A stretch of 55,988 nucleotides of DNA from a bacterium (GTDB lineage Bacteria > Planctomycetota > UBA1135 > GCA-002686595): NCBI GenBank assembly GCA_024226735.1, contig JAAELL010000371.1, positions 1-55,988 of the forward strand, in the 5' to 3' direction. Positions within the stretch are counted from its first letter, which is position 1; every line of letters begins with the position of its first letter. Positions 8,430 through 16,110 of the stretch are shown here, in pieces. The position numbers and the translations under genes were made by a program. The notes below the pieces were generated by a model. The model was not told where the DNA came from. It ran no database searches and worked only from the letters and a program-made list of their open reading frames with translations.

Positions 8430-10007
8430 ATGCGACTCCCCGCACAGATTCTCACCCTCTGCGCCTGCGCTCTCTCGCTCGCGCCGACCACCCGCGCCCA
8501 GGGTGTCCGCGCGACCCAGGTGGATTCGATCCCGCAGCGCCCCACCGCGATGGCGTCCGCACCGGGCGATCCGACGCGCCTGTGGTTCCCGAACAAGCTC
8601 GGCCGCATCTACATCATCAAGAACGGCACGCGGCTCTCGACGCCGTACATGGACATGTCGTCGATCGTCGACGACCCGGGTGAGAGCGGCCTGCTCGGGA
8701 TGGCGATGCACCCCGACTACGTCAACAACGGCCTGTTCTACGTCGCCTACACCTCGGGTCCGAACGCGGACACGGTGATCTCGCAGTTCGAGCGCGACGC
8801 GAGCAACCCCGACCTCGCCGACATCACGACCGAGCAGATCATCTTCGGCCCCTACCCGCACACGAGCCCCGACCACAAGGCCGGCGGGCTCACGTTCGGC
8901 CCGGACGGCTACCTCTACTACGGACACGGCGACGGCCTGTCCGGTGGACTGGGCGTCGGCGAGCGCGCCCAGGACCCGATGGACCTGCGCGGCAAGATCC
9001 TGCGCTTCGACCCCGACATCCCGTTCCCGCACATCCCGGCCGACAACCCGTTCGTCGGCAACTCGGCCGTCGCCGACGAGATCTACGCGCTCGGCCTGCG
9101 CAACCCGTTCGCGATCGGGGTCGACAGCCTGACTGGCGATCTGTACATCGGCGACGTCGGCCAGAGCACCGCGGAAGAGATCAACTTCGTTCCCGCCGGG
9201 GGCGGCGGCCTCAACTTCGGGTGGAAGTGCAAGGAAGGCACCGCGTGCTTCGGCTCGCCGCCGCCGAGCTGCGTCTGCTCGAACCCGGCCTTCGTCGATC
9301 CGTTGCACACCTACGGCACCGGCCAGGACGGCTGCGCCGTGATCGGCGGCGTCGTGTACCGCGGATCGGCCATCCCGAGCCTCTACGGCTGGTACCTGTT
9401 CTCGGACTTCTGCACGGCCCGCGTGTGGGCGCTCCAGCACGACGGCACGACGGTCACCGACTTCCAGGACCTCACCGACCAGATGTTCCCGAGTGGCGGC
9501 TTCGGCAGCCCCGTCGCGTTCGGCGAGGACGCGAACGGCGAGCTGTACCTGGTCGAGCACTTCTCCGGCCGCGTGTGGCGCGTGCGCCCGCACTGCGAGA
9601 TCAGCGACTACTGCTCGGCGAACCCCAACTCGACGGGCAACCCGGCCGAGATCTCGGTGACCGGCATCCCGTCGGTGACGGCCGCCAACCTCACGCTGAA
9701 CGGCGATGGGCTGCCGCCGAATCAGTTCGGGTACTTCTTGATGGCGCAGACCCAGGACTTCCTCGCGCTGTTCGGCGGAAGCCAGGGCAACCTGTGCCTC
9801 GGCATGCCGATCGTGCGCTTCGCGGGGGACATCTTGAACACGGGCGCCGGCGGGTCGGTGAGCTTCCCGCCGGACTTCGGGAACCTGCCGAACGGGGCGA
9901 CGTTCGAGGTTGGCGATACGTGGAACTTCCAGCTTTGGTATCGGGATCAGAACCCGACGACGACGTCGAACACGACGGCGGGAGTGAGCGTTCAGTTCTG
10001 CCCGTAG
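8430..10007 (+). CDS. Secreted PQQ-dependent sugar dehydrogenase (GSDH family) with planctomycete-type C-terminal module
   Basis: 525 residues with a signal peptide (LTLCACALSLAPTTRAQ). Residues ~25-385 match the soluble glucose/sorbosone dehydrogenase six-bladed propeller: LLGMAMHPDYVNNGLFYVAY, KAGGLTFGPDGYLYYGHGDG, DLRGKILRFDPD, and LRNPFAIGVDSLTGDLYIGD followed by VGQSTAEEINFV. The family oxidises sugars outside the cytoplasm using PQQ; the substrate here is unknown. From about residue 387 a separate ~135-residue module begins (NPNSTGNPAEIS ... GYFLMAQTQDF ... GDTWNFQLWYRD ... SVQFCP) that recurs in other exported proteins here and may be a sorting or surface-attachment domain (inference). 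It is closely paralogous to the next gene. A strong hairpin follows the stop. Confidence 0.88.
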   Translation: MRLPAQILTLCACALSLAPTTRAQGVRATQVDSIPQRPTAMASAPGDPTRLWFPNKLGRIYIIKNGTRLSTPYMDMSSIVDDPGESGLLGMAMHPDYVNNGLFYVAYTSGPNADTVISQFERDASNPDLADITTEQIIFGPYPHTSPDHKAGGLTFGPDGYLYYGHGDGLSGGLGVGERAQDPMDLRGKILRFDPDIPFPHIPADNPFVGNSAVADEIYALGLRNPFAIGVDSLTGDLYIGDVGQSTAEEINFVPAGGGGLNFGWKCKEGTACFGSPPPSCVCSNPAFVDPLHTYGTGQDGCAVIGGVVYRGSAIPSLYGWYLFSDFCTARVWALQHDGTTVTDFQDLTDQMFPSGGFGSPVAFGEDANGELYLVEHFSGRVWRVRPHCEISDYCSANPNSTGNPAEISVTGIPSVTAANLTLNGDGLPPNQFGYFLMAQTQDFLALFGGSQGNLCLGMPIVRFAGDILNTGAGGSVSFPPDFGNLPNGATFEVGDTWNFQLWYRDQNPTTTSNTTAGVSVQFCP

Positions 10008-10048
10008 GACCCGTAAGACCCGTGGCGTAGGACACCATTGCGAGCATC

Positions 10049-10083
10049 AGCTCCCCGCGCGGCTCTCGGCTGCGCGGGGAGCT
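10049..10083 (+). terminator. Rho-independent-like hairpin
   Basis: A perfect 12-bp stem, AGCTCCCCGCGC (10049-10060) paired with GCGCGGGGAGCT (10072-10083), 11-nt loop, 41 nt after the first dehydrogenase stop and upstream of its paralogue. No long T-tract follows, as is common in GC-rich genomes. Confidence 0.7.
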
Positions 10084-10201
10084 CTCGTATCCGAGTTCAA
10101 AGTGAGACACGTGCGTGGCGGGCTCCAAACCGGCGGCGCACCGCCTCCACAACCGGAATAGTATTGGAGGACATCTATCCACACCCTCCGCGCCCGACAC
10201 A

Positions 10202-11767
10202 ATGACACGCCCCGCCCTCCCCCTGCTCGCCCTCTGCCTCGCCTCTTCCGCGCCCGCCCAGAACGTAAAGGCGACCCAGATCGAGATCATCCCCCAGCGC
10301 CCGATCTCGATGTCGGTCGCGCCCGGGGACACCTCGCGGATCTACATCGGGAACAAGCGCGGCGTGGTGTACCTGCTCGTCAACGAAGTGCGGCAGTCGA
10401 CGCCGTTCCTCGACATCGCCGCGATGGTGGACGACGCCGGTGAGGGTGGGTTCCTCGGAGTCGCGATGCATCCCGACTACGTGAACAACGGGCAGTTCTA
10501 CGTCTCGTACAACACCTTCCCGACCGGGGACCACGTGCTGTCGATGTTTACCCGTTCGGCGGGCAATCCCAACGTCGCCGATCCCAGCAGCGAACAGATC
10601 CTCTTCGGGCCGTATCCGCATACGACGCCCGGTCACAAGGCCGGCGACATCCACTTCGGACCGGACGGTCTGCTCTACCTCGCGCTCGGCGACGGGCTCG
10701 CGGGCGGCATGGGCGTCGGTGAGCGGGCGCAGGATCTGATGGATGCGCGCGGCAAGCTGCTACGCTTCGACGTCGATCTGCCGTTTCCGCACACGCCGCC
10801 GACGAACCCCTACGTCGGAAACCCGAACGCGCTCGACGAGATCTACGCGCTCGGGCTGCGCAATCCGTTCCGTTTCGGAATCGACAGCCTGACGGGCGAC
10901 ATCTACCTCGGCGACGTCGGGCAGAGCGGCTACGAGGAGATCGACTTCATTCCCGCCGGGACGGCGCCGGTCAACTTCGGGTGGAAGTGCAAGGAAGGTC
11001 CGGTCTGCTTCGGGACGCCGCCGCCGTCCTGCGTCTGCTCCAATCCGGCGTTCGTCGACCCCCTGCACAGCTACGTCAACGGCGTCGACGGCTGTGCTGT
11101 CATCGGCGGCAAGGTCTACCGCGGTAGCCAGATCCCGAGCCTCTACGGCTGGTACCTGTTCGGCGACTTCTGCGCGAATCGCTTCTGGGCTCTGCAGCAC
11201 GACGGCACGAACGTCACGGCCTTCCAGGACCTGACGCCGCAGCTCTCGCCCAGCTTCCAGATCACCGGCGGCGTCGCCTTCGGCGAGGACGCGAACGGCG
11301 AGCTCTACATCCTCTCGCACTACTCGGGCCAGGTCTGGAAGATCGAGCCCGACTGCATCACGACCCCGTACTGCTCGGCGAACACGAACTCGACCGGAAG
11401 CGAGGCGACGATCTCGATCTCGGGCAGCCAGTCGCTCGCGGCCAACGCGCTGACGCTCGAGGCGGACGATCTGCCGAACGGCCAGTTCGGTTACTTCCTG
11501 ATGGCCGACGACCAGGACTTCCTGCCGCTGTTCGGCGGCAGCCAGGGCAACCTCTGCCTCGGGACTCCGATCGTGCGCTTCGCGGGGGACGTCCAGAACT
11601 CGGGCGCGACCGGCTCGGTCAGCTTCCAGCCGGACTTTGGCAACCTGCCGAACGGCACGACGCTCGAGGTCGGCGACAGCTGGAACTTCCAGTATTGGTA
11701 TCGGGATCAGAACCCGGGGATCACGTCGAACACGACGGCGGGGGTTGAAGTCCAGCTCTGCCCGTAG
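10202..11767 (+). CDS. Second PQQ-dependent sugar dehydrogenase, tandem paralogue
   Basis: 521 residues from the ATG at 10202, chosen because it begins a clean signal peptide (PLLALCLASSAPAQ); upstream in-frame starts would add a non-signal extension. It is collinear with the preceding dehydrogenase throughout, including GVAMHPDYVNNGQFYVSY, KAGDIHFGPDGLLYLALGDG, ARGKLLRFDVDLPFPHT, LRNPFRFGIDSLTGDIYLGD and the C-terminal module from about residue 383 (NTNSTGSEATIS ... GDSWNFQYWYRD ... VEVQLCP). The two genes are clearly a tandem duplication, but hairpin and spacing suggest separate transcripts. Both keep the propeller motifs, so both are probably active. Substrates are not predictable. Confidence 0.88.
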   Translation: MTRPALPLLALCLASSAPAQNVKATQIEIIPQRPISMSVAPGDTSRIYIGNKRGVVYLLVNEVRQSTPFLDIAAMVDDAGEGGFLGVAMHPDYVNNGQFYVSYNTFPTGDHVLSMFTRSAGNPNVADPSSEQILFGPYPHTTPGHKAGDIHFGPDGLLYLALGDGLAGGMGVGERAQDLMDARGKLLRFDVDLPFPHTPPTNPYVGNPNALDEIYALGLRNPFRFGIDSLTGDIYLGDVGQSGYEEIDFIPAGTAPVNFGWKCKEGPVCFGTPPPSCVCSNPAFVDPLHSYVNGVDGCAVIGGKVYRGSQIPSLYGWYLFGDFCANRFWALQHDGTNVTAFQDLTPQLSPSFQITGGVAFGEDANGELYILSHYSGQVWKIEPDCITTPYCSANTNSTGSEATISISGSQSLAANALTLEADDLPNGQFGYFLMADDQDFLPLFGGSQGNLCLGTPIVRFAGDVQNSGATGSVSFQPDFGNLPNGTTLEVGDSWNFQYWYRDQNPGITSNTTAGVEVQLCP

Positions 11768-11985
11768 GTGCCGGGGCGATTCGGACGCGGGAGTTGTTCG
11801 ACTCCGGGCAACTTGGTCAATCTCGAAGCCAGGACGCGCTGATTGTCCGGGCGTTCGGTCCCCGATCGTGACCAACATTTCGTGGTGCGCACAACCGAAT
11901 CGATAAGCCGGTTCTCGTCTTGGTTCGCGAAAAGCACCAGTTCGACCGCGCGCTGTACGGCGCTGCCCTTGGCCAAGTCGGCTAA

Positions 11986-12108
11986 CTCCTGAGCGACATC
12001 GCGCGTGTCCAGGAGTGGCTGGGACACGCCAACATCAGCACGACCAAGCTCTACGACCGGCGACGGTCCAAGCCGGAGGACTCCCCCACCTTCAAGGTCA
12101 GCTACTGA
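11986..12108 (+). pseudogene. Tyrosine recombinase C-terminal remnant
   Basis: Reading from 11986, the frame gives [20 protein letters not shown] followed by [11 protein letters not shown] and a stop at 12106. This is the C-terminal box of phage-type integrases: the LGHxxxxTT...Y segment containing the second catalytic His and the nucleophile Tyr. A TAA lies directly upstream in frame and the preceding sequence does not resemble an integrase, so only the last ~40 codons remain. It is a relic of a mobile element, oriented opposite to the second recombinase remnant at 12511-12648. Confidence 0.7.
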
Positions 12109-12125
12109 GCCCGCTGCGCTCGCAG

Positions 12126-12452
12126 CTAGCTGTGGTCGCCAGGGTCGATCCTGATCATCGTCGTCGTTGCCACGACCGCTGTGAACACGGAGAGCGTCGC
12201 AGGCACGAGCGTGAGGAACGGACGCGAAGACTCGGGGCCGAGGATGGTCAGGTAGAGAAGCACTGCACAGATGAGTGCCCCCATCGTTTTGGTCCAAAGG
12301 TTGCGAGTCCACTCAACGGCCTTCTTGCGGCGCTCCTCGCTCTTTCTCTTGCGCGCCCTGCGGCGAGCTCGACGCTCGCGAAGCTGATCTCCCTCCTCGC
12401 GGAGAGAAGAGCGCTCCTCGCCATCGGAGTTCGAGGTCGGTTCGTTGGACAT
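12126..12452 (-). CDS. Small membrane protein, unknown function
   Basis: 108 residues. The start at 12452 is set by an excellent Shine-Dalgarno (AAAGGAG, 4 nt upstream of ATG). The N-terminal ~45 residues are highly charged (RERRARRRARKRKSEERRKK), followed by two hydrophobic segments, about residues 56-72 (MGALICAVLLYLTILG) and 78-100 (PFLTLVPATLSVFTAVVATT). This looks like a cytoplasmic basic arm with a two-pass anchor. I do not recognise a family. It lies between two tyrosine-recombinase remnants and is less GC-rich than core genes here, consistent with mobile-element cargo. Confidence 0.7.
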   Translation of the reverse strand: MSNEPTSNSDGEERSSLREEGDQLRERRARRRARKRKSEERRKKAVEWTRNLWTKTMGALICAVLLYLTILGPESSRPFLTLVPATLSVFTAVVATTTMIRIDPGDHS

Positions 12453-12456
12453 ATCA

Positions 12457-12463
12457 CTCCTTT
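12457..12463 (-). promoter_or_regulatory. Strong ribosome binding site
   Basis: AAAGGAG on the minus strand, 4 nt before the ATG at 12452. Such a strong site is rare in this window and fixes the start of the small membrane protein. Confidence 0.8.
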
Positions 12464-12510
12464 CGCGGACCCCCCTCGGTTTATTCAACCCCTCGGCGAT
12501 CAGGCACCCG

Positions 12511-12648
12511 TCAACGCAAGGGCGGCGAGTCCCACATCGCCTGGGCTTCCGCGCGTTCTTCCTGACCGATGATGTCCATGTAGACCGTCGTCGCGTCAAG
12601 GGAACGGTGCCCGAGCCACTTCTGCAGGAGACAGAAGGACCGCACGCT
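12511..12648 (-). pseudogene. Tyrosine recombinase C-terminal remnant (second, different)
   Basis: About 45 codons reading LLQKWLGHRSLDATTVYMDI then IGQEERAEAQAMWD to a stop at 12511. This is the integrase C-terminal box (conserved LGH and catalytic Tyr) plus the short tail common in phage and transposon recombinases. Upstream codons in this frame are not integrase-like, so the N-terminal ~250 residues are lost. It differs in sequence and orientation from the remnant at 11986-12108, so two separate mobile elements have decayed here. Confidence 0.7.
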
Positions 12649-12680
12649 GGCACGCTCCTGCCTGCCCGCTTCGCGGCTGT

Positions 12681-12706
12681 AATGAGCCGCGAGCTCGAAG
12701 GGGACT
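12681..12706. repeat. 26-bp direct repeat, left copy
   Basis: AATGAGCCGCGAGCTCGAAG followed by GGGACT; it matches 13672-13697 in 25 of 26 positions. It lies next to the recombinase remnant and, with the other copy, brackets about 1 kb holding the toxin-antitoxin module. This could be an attachment-site-like or duplicated target sequence. Confidence 0.85.
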
Positions 12707-12905
12707 CGTGTTCGCGAGACCCCGCGGAGTCCCGGGGGCAAATGTGCCCTCGCTTGGGGTCAGCACCTCGCCTCCAGGCCCCTCGGGGCGGCCTGTGTCG
12801 CGACCAGCCAGACTGAACGAGTGGATCGGCTCTGACGACAAGGCCCCTCCGGCCTCCGGTCCGCCAGAGAGTTCCATCCAACAAGCAAGGCAGTGGTGCT
12901 CAGCC

Positions 12906-12995
12906 CTGGATCTCCGTCACCGTCAGCGTTGGTTCGCAGAACCTGGCCAACGCTGACGGGGATGGAGAGGAAGGTCGCCCCCCCTGGAGATCCAG
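12906..12995. repeat. Nested inverted repeat (potential 90-nt hairpin)
   Basis: The outer arms CTGGATCTCC (12906-12915) and GGAGATCCAG (12986-12995) are perfect complements. The inner arms CGTCAGCGTTGG (12921-12932) and CCAACGCTGACG (12947-12958) are also perfect, with a 14-nt loop. The rest of the gene-free stretch 12649-13105 holds one 26-bp direct repeat and, at its right end, the toxin-antitoxin promoter; nothing else was recognised. The structure could be a folded recombination site, a terminator or a structured RNA. Confidence 0.75.
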
Positions 12996-13043
12996 AGCCA
13001 GAGGTTTGAAGGTGATCAAGGCTTGAGCCGGACTCAATGTTCA

Positions 13044-13056
13044 AAATTGACAATTT
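13044..13056. promoter_or_regulatory. Palindromic operator at toxin-antitoxin promoter
   Basis: AAATTG-A-CAATTT, a perfect 6-1-6 inverted repeat that includes the -35 box at 13047. Its position suits autorepression by the RHH-type antitoxin or antitoxin-toxin complex, as is usual for such modules (inference). Confidence 0.65.
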
Positions 13057-13075
13057 GTGTTGTTCGCGCTACACT
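13047..13075 (+). promoter_or_regulatory. Sigma-70-type promoter for toxin-antitoxin operon
   Basis: TTGACA at 13047-13052, a 17-nt spacer, and TACACT at 13070-13075, in an AT-rich patch unusual for this window. The antitoxin ATG lies at 13106 behind an AGGAGG ribosome binding site (13094-13099). Confidence 0.75.
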
Positions 13076-13105
13076 AGGAGACGATGAACACCTAGGAGGC
13101 CAGCC

Positions 13106-13366
13106 ATGAAGCGCATCTCGATCGAAGTCACGGAGCAGGAACAGCAACGCCTGAAGGCGATGGCATCGCTGCAAGGCAAGAGCATCAAGGAGTTCGTGCT
13201 CTCGAGCACCATCGGCACGGGCGACGAGGCGAAAGCGCTCGAGGAGCTCGAGGCACTGCTCGATGCACGAATGCAGCGCGCGCGCAAAGAAGGCTTCAGC
13301 GCGAAGACCGTAGACGAGATATTCGAGGACGGGATCGCTGAGGCGGGACCGTCACCGAATGGCTGA
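13106..13366 (+). CDS. ParD-like antitoxin of a type II toxin-antitoxin module
   Basis: 86 residues. The N-terminus (MKRISIEVTEQEQQRLKAMA followed by SLQGKSIKEFVLSS) has the beta strand-helix-helix pattern of ribbon-helix-helix DNA-binding antitoxins. The acidic C-terminal part (EELEALLDARMQRARKEG...TVDEIFEDG) would wrap the toxin. It starts after a consensus AGGAGG site and overlaps the toxin gene by 8 bp, so the two are translationally coupled. Antitoxins of this type neutralise the toxin and repress their own promoter; the palindrome at 13044-13056 is the likely binding site. The module sits in a region of recombinase relics, consistent with horizontal acquisition. Confidence 0.85.
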   Translation: MKRISIEVTEQEQQRLKAMASLQGKSIKEFVLSSTIGTGDEAKALEELEALLDARMQRARKEGFSAKTVDEIFEDGIAEAGPSPNG

Positions 13367-13676
13367 ATACGAGCTCACACCAGATGCCGAGAACGATCTA
13401 AGGGAGATCGCACGCTACACGACGCGGACCTGGGGAACTGCCCAGACGCGGAAGTACAAGGCCGCGCTGATCCGCGGGTTCAGAGGCATCGCGGAAGAGA
13501 CCGTGCATTCACGGCAACCTCTCCCCCATCGGCCTGATGTTCGAAGCTGTCAGTGTGAGCACCACTACGTGTTCTCGATCCACGAGGAAGACGAGAAGCC
13601 AGTGATCGTTGCTGTGCTTCACGAGAACATGGACCTGATCGAGCGCCTCCGCGCACGTCTCGAGGCCGAAGAATGA
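13359..13676 (+). CDS. ParE/RelE-family toxin
   Basis: 105 residues. It begins AEYELTPDAENDLREIARYT followed by TRTWGTAQTRKY, the characteristic start of the RelE/ParE superfamily, and ends with YVFSIHEEDEKPVIVAVLHE and MDLIERLRARL, the core beta strands and final helix. ParE-like members poison DNA gyrase, RelE-like members cleave mRNA on ribosomes; the 'YTTRTWG...Y' start and terminal 'ERLRARL' favour the ParE side. It overlaps the antitoxin by 8 bp. Its stop overlaps a further short reading frame by 4 bp (ATGA). Confidence 0.85.
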   Translation: MAEYELTPDAENDLREIARYTTRTWGTAQTRKYKAALIRGFRGIAEETVHSRQPLPHRPDVRSCQCEHHYVFSIHEEDEKPVIVAVLHENMDLIERLRARLEAEE

Positions 13677-13697
13677 GCCGCGAGCTCGAAGGAGACT
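13672..13697. repeat. 26-bp direct repeat, right copy
   Basis: Same sequence as 12681-12706 with a single mismatch. It spans the toxin stop codon and the first codons of the following short reading frame. Confidence 0.85.
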
Positions 13698-13935
13698 GGG
13701 CGGTAGTCCAGCGCACAGCGGCGCCACTACGTGACGGCGACGCGCTCGAGATCCTCCCGATGGCCATTGGGTGGGCGCACGGATACACAGCATCGACGCG
13801 GACCTCGCGCAGCTCGAGGGCGGCCAGGTCGTGTCGCTTGGCCTGCTATTCGAAAGCGACGTCGAGCTAGCTGAAAGCCCATCGTCGATCGAATCGAACA
13901 ACGCCTGGAACTCGCGTCGCGGACGATCCATCTGA
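13673..13935 (+). pseudogene. Possible frameshifted small gene downstream of the toxin
   Basis: An ATG overlaps the toxin stop (ATGA) and opens a frame beginning MSRELEGDWAVVQRTAAPLR. After about 35 codons this frame becomes Ser/Arg-rich and unconvincing. A different frame from about 13787 reads HSIDADLAQLEGGQVVSLGL then LFESDVELAESPSS to a TGA at 13933, with amino-acid use more like a protein. A single frameshift would join the two into a protein of roughly 85 residues. No family recognised. Confidence 0.3.
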
Positions 13936-14026
13936 CAGAACACAGGGCAGCCCCTCCCCAACATCACACATGTCACGCAGGAAGCGGAAGAACGGTCAGA
14001 GCGCTCGAAAGAAGCCCAGCAAGCGA

Positions 14027-14464
14027 TCAGATCGCGAGACGGATGTTCTGTTCCTCGAGACACTGCATGATCTCCGGGAACTCGTCACCCCCACAGAAGG
14101 CGAAGTCGCGCTCCTCGAGCTCCATCGTGGTCGCGTCGGCGCGCTCGAACGTGAGTCTGTCGGCGACTGCCGACGGCAGCTTGGCCCGAAGGGACTCGAG
14201 CATCCCCGACGACACGTCGACTCCATGCGTCTTGTGACCTGCCCGCGCGAGCGGGATCGCGACGCGGCCGCTGCCACACCCGACCTCCAGAATCGAGCCA
14301 TCGAGCTTCGAAGCGAGCTCGAGGTAGCGATCGACGTCGCCTGCGACGCCCTGTTGCTCTGTCGTCGGATCCAGGTTCTCGGAGTACAGCCCGTGGTCAG
14401 CGGATGGGTAGTCGCTGTCGTAGTAGAGGATCGAGGCATCCGCGTCCGGAAGATTGGCGTTCAT
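14027..14464 (-). CDS. Class I SAM-dependent methyltransferase, C-terminally truncated
   Basis: 145 residues. Motif I is clear (SILEVGCGSGRVAIPLARAG), followed by the acidic motif II region HGVDVSSGMLESLRAKLP and RLTFERADATTME. Family members with this layout normally run past 200 residues, with further strands after the acidic loop. Here the frame ends after FPEIMQCLEEQNIRLAI, so about a third of the fold is missing. It may be a decayed gene at the edge of the mobile region. It is divergent from the Ada-AlkA gene (145-bp gap). The substrate cannot be predicted. Confidence 0.65.
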   Translation of the reverse strand: MNANLPDADASILYYDSDYPSADHGLYSENLDPTTEQQGVAGDVDRYLELASKLDGSILEVGCGSGRVAIPLARAGHKTHGVDVSSGMLESLRAKLPSAVADRLTFERADATTMELEERDFAFCGGDEFPEIMQCLEEQNIRLAI

Positions 14465-14608
14465 CGAATTCCCCGAGGGTCGTCGTGGTGGCGAGTCGGA
14501 CTACGCTAGGACACGTCGTTGAACGTAGCTCGCGGTTTTCGGCCACCGAAAGCCAAAGACTTCCACGACACGAGCGCGCACAAGTCGAGGACCTATGCTC
14601 GTGCGTCG

Positions 14609-16060
14609 ATGGAAGTGGAAGACGACGACGCTCGCTACCGCGCCCTGCTGGCGAATGACACGCGTTTCGATGGCATGTTCTTCGTGGGCATCTCGACGAC
14701 AGGCATCTACTGTCGTCCGGTTTGCCCAGCACGAAAGGCGCGCAGAAAGAGCTGCACGTTCTTCCCGACGGCTGCCGCCGCCGAAGAGGCTGGATACCGT
14801 CCGTGCCTGCGATGCCGCCCCGAGTTGGCTCCGACGACGTCTCCGTACGAGGAGCGGTTCTCCCAGGCTGCGGCCATCCTCTCCGATATCCAGTCCGGCG
14901 CTATGAACGGCGGGCGACGCCTCAGCGAGCTGGCCGGTCGCCATTCGATGAGCGTTCGTCAGCTTCGTCGCGTCGTCACGCAAGCGACGGGAGCGACACC
15001 CGTGCAGCTCGCGCAGACGTCTCGGCTTCTGCTCGCGAAACAGCTCCTGACCGAGACGGATCTCCCGATCACCGAGATCGCGTTCACGAGCGGATTCTCC
15101 AGCTTGCGGCGCTTCAATGAATTGTTCTCTGCCTCCTATCGCATGCCGCCCACACGGTTCCGCAATGGAGTGGTCGCGGGTCGCGGAGAGCAAGCCGTGG
15201 AGCTTCTGCTCACGTATCGACCACCCATGTCGTGGCCAGACCTCCTCGACTTCCTAGCCGCGCGCGCGATCCGAGGCGTCGAGGAGGTGTCGGGACATGC
15301 CTATCGCCGAACGGTCGCGATCGGAGAGTGCCACGGGTGGGTGGCGATCGAGCCTGCAGCGAAAGGCGACCAACTGATCGTCCGAGTGGCTCCCGCACTC
15401 GCGCCCACCCTCCAGCCGGTCTTGGCTGCTCTTCGCCACCTCTTCGATCTGCACGCTCGACCGGACCTCATCGACGGTCATCTCGCACAGTCGCCCCACC
15501 TTGCACCTCTCGTCGAGCGTCGGCCGGGGCTGCGTGTTCCCGGTGCTTTCGAAGGCTTCGAGCTCGCTTGGCGGGCCATTCTGGGTCAGCAGGTTACCGT
15601 CAAGGGTGCGACGACGCTGGCACGACGATTCGCGGAGCGCTTCGGTCGACCGGTCGACACCCCACACCCCGGCGTGACGACTCTCACTCCAACTCCGGAG
15701 CGCGTCGCCCGCGCCTCGGTCGAGTCAGTCGCGAAGCTGGGCCTACCGTTGAAGCGTGCTGCTTGCCTGATTGCCTTGGCCGAGTTCTGTTGCGACGACG
15801 CAAGCCGACTGGCGCCGGGCTCGCCGCCGGGTCGCACGTACGAGCAGCTCGTGGCACTACCCGGTCTCGGCCCGTGGACGGCCGAGTACATTGCGATGCG
15901 AGCGCTGCACTGGCCTGACGCGTTTCCGGAGACGGACCTGGGCCTGCAGCGGGCGCTCAGGGCCCGGGCAACATCGTGCGTTCGCAAGGTCGCAGAATCT
16001 TGGCGTCCTTGGCGTAGCTACGCGGCCATGCATCTTTGGATGCAACCCAAAGGACTTTGA
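14609..16060 (+). CDS. Ada-type sensor/AlkA DNA glycosylase fusion
   Basis: 483 residues from the ATG at 14609; an in-frame ATG at 14519 would add 30 unrelated residues. Domains in order: Ada zinc-binding methylphosphotriester-sensing domain (about 8-75), with GIYCRPVCPAR and RPCLRCRPE giving Cys35, Cys39, Cys66 and Cys69; an AraC-type helix-turn-helix region (about 85-185, including LPITEIAFTSGFSSLRRFNE); then AlkA N-terminal and HhH-GPD glycosylase domains (about 200-480, including RAILGQQVTVKGATTLARRF and LPGLGPWTAEYIAMRAL). The catalytic Asp is probably in FPETDLGLQRAL. This architecture senses methylated DNA phosphates, activates repair genes and excises 3-methyladenine. There is no O6-methylguanine transferase domain. 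It is likely autoregulated through its own Ada part, by family analogy. Confidence 0.92.
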   Translation: MEVEDDDARYRALLANDTRFDGMFFVGISTTGIYCRPVCPARKARRKSCTFFPTAAAAEEAGYRPCLRCRPELAPTTSPYEERFSQAAAILSDIQSGAMNGGRRLSELAGRHSMSVRQLRRVVTQATGATPVQLAQTSRLLLAKQLLTETDLPITEIAFTSGFSSLRRFNELFSASYRMPPTRFRNGVVAGRGEQAVELLLTYRPPMSWPDLLDFLAARAIRGVEEVSGHAYRRTVAIGECHGWVAIEPAAKGDQLIVRVAPALAPTLQPVLAALRHLFDLHARPDLIDGHLAQSPHLAPLVERRPGLRVPGAFEGFELAWRAILGQQVTVKGATTLARRFAERFGRPVDTPHPGVTTLTPTPERVARASVESVAKLGLPLKRAACLIALAEFCCDDASRLAPGSPPGRTYEQLVALPGLGPWTAEYIAMRALHWPDAFPETDLGLQRALRARATSCVRKVAESWRPWRSYAAMHLWMQPKGL

Positions 16061-16110
16061 ATGGCCATCCGTCATCTCGACAACGTTGCTAGCGACTGTA
16101 TCGCGACCCA

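Noticed and set aside
8346..9593. 415-codon minus-strand frame opposite the first sugar dehydrogenase
   Set aside because: Antisense shadow; the plus strand has the signal peptide and propeller motifs.
12906..12995. Integron attC site
   Set aside because: The inverted repeat has suitable size and lies near a toxin-antitoxin cassette, but I do not find the characteristic end motifs or an integron-type integrase.
13509..14063. 184-codon minus-strand frame across the toxin gene and the adjacent short frame
   Set aside because: It overlaps the well-supported toxin gene and its translation is low-quality; no motifs.
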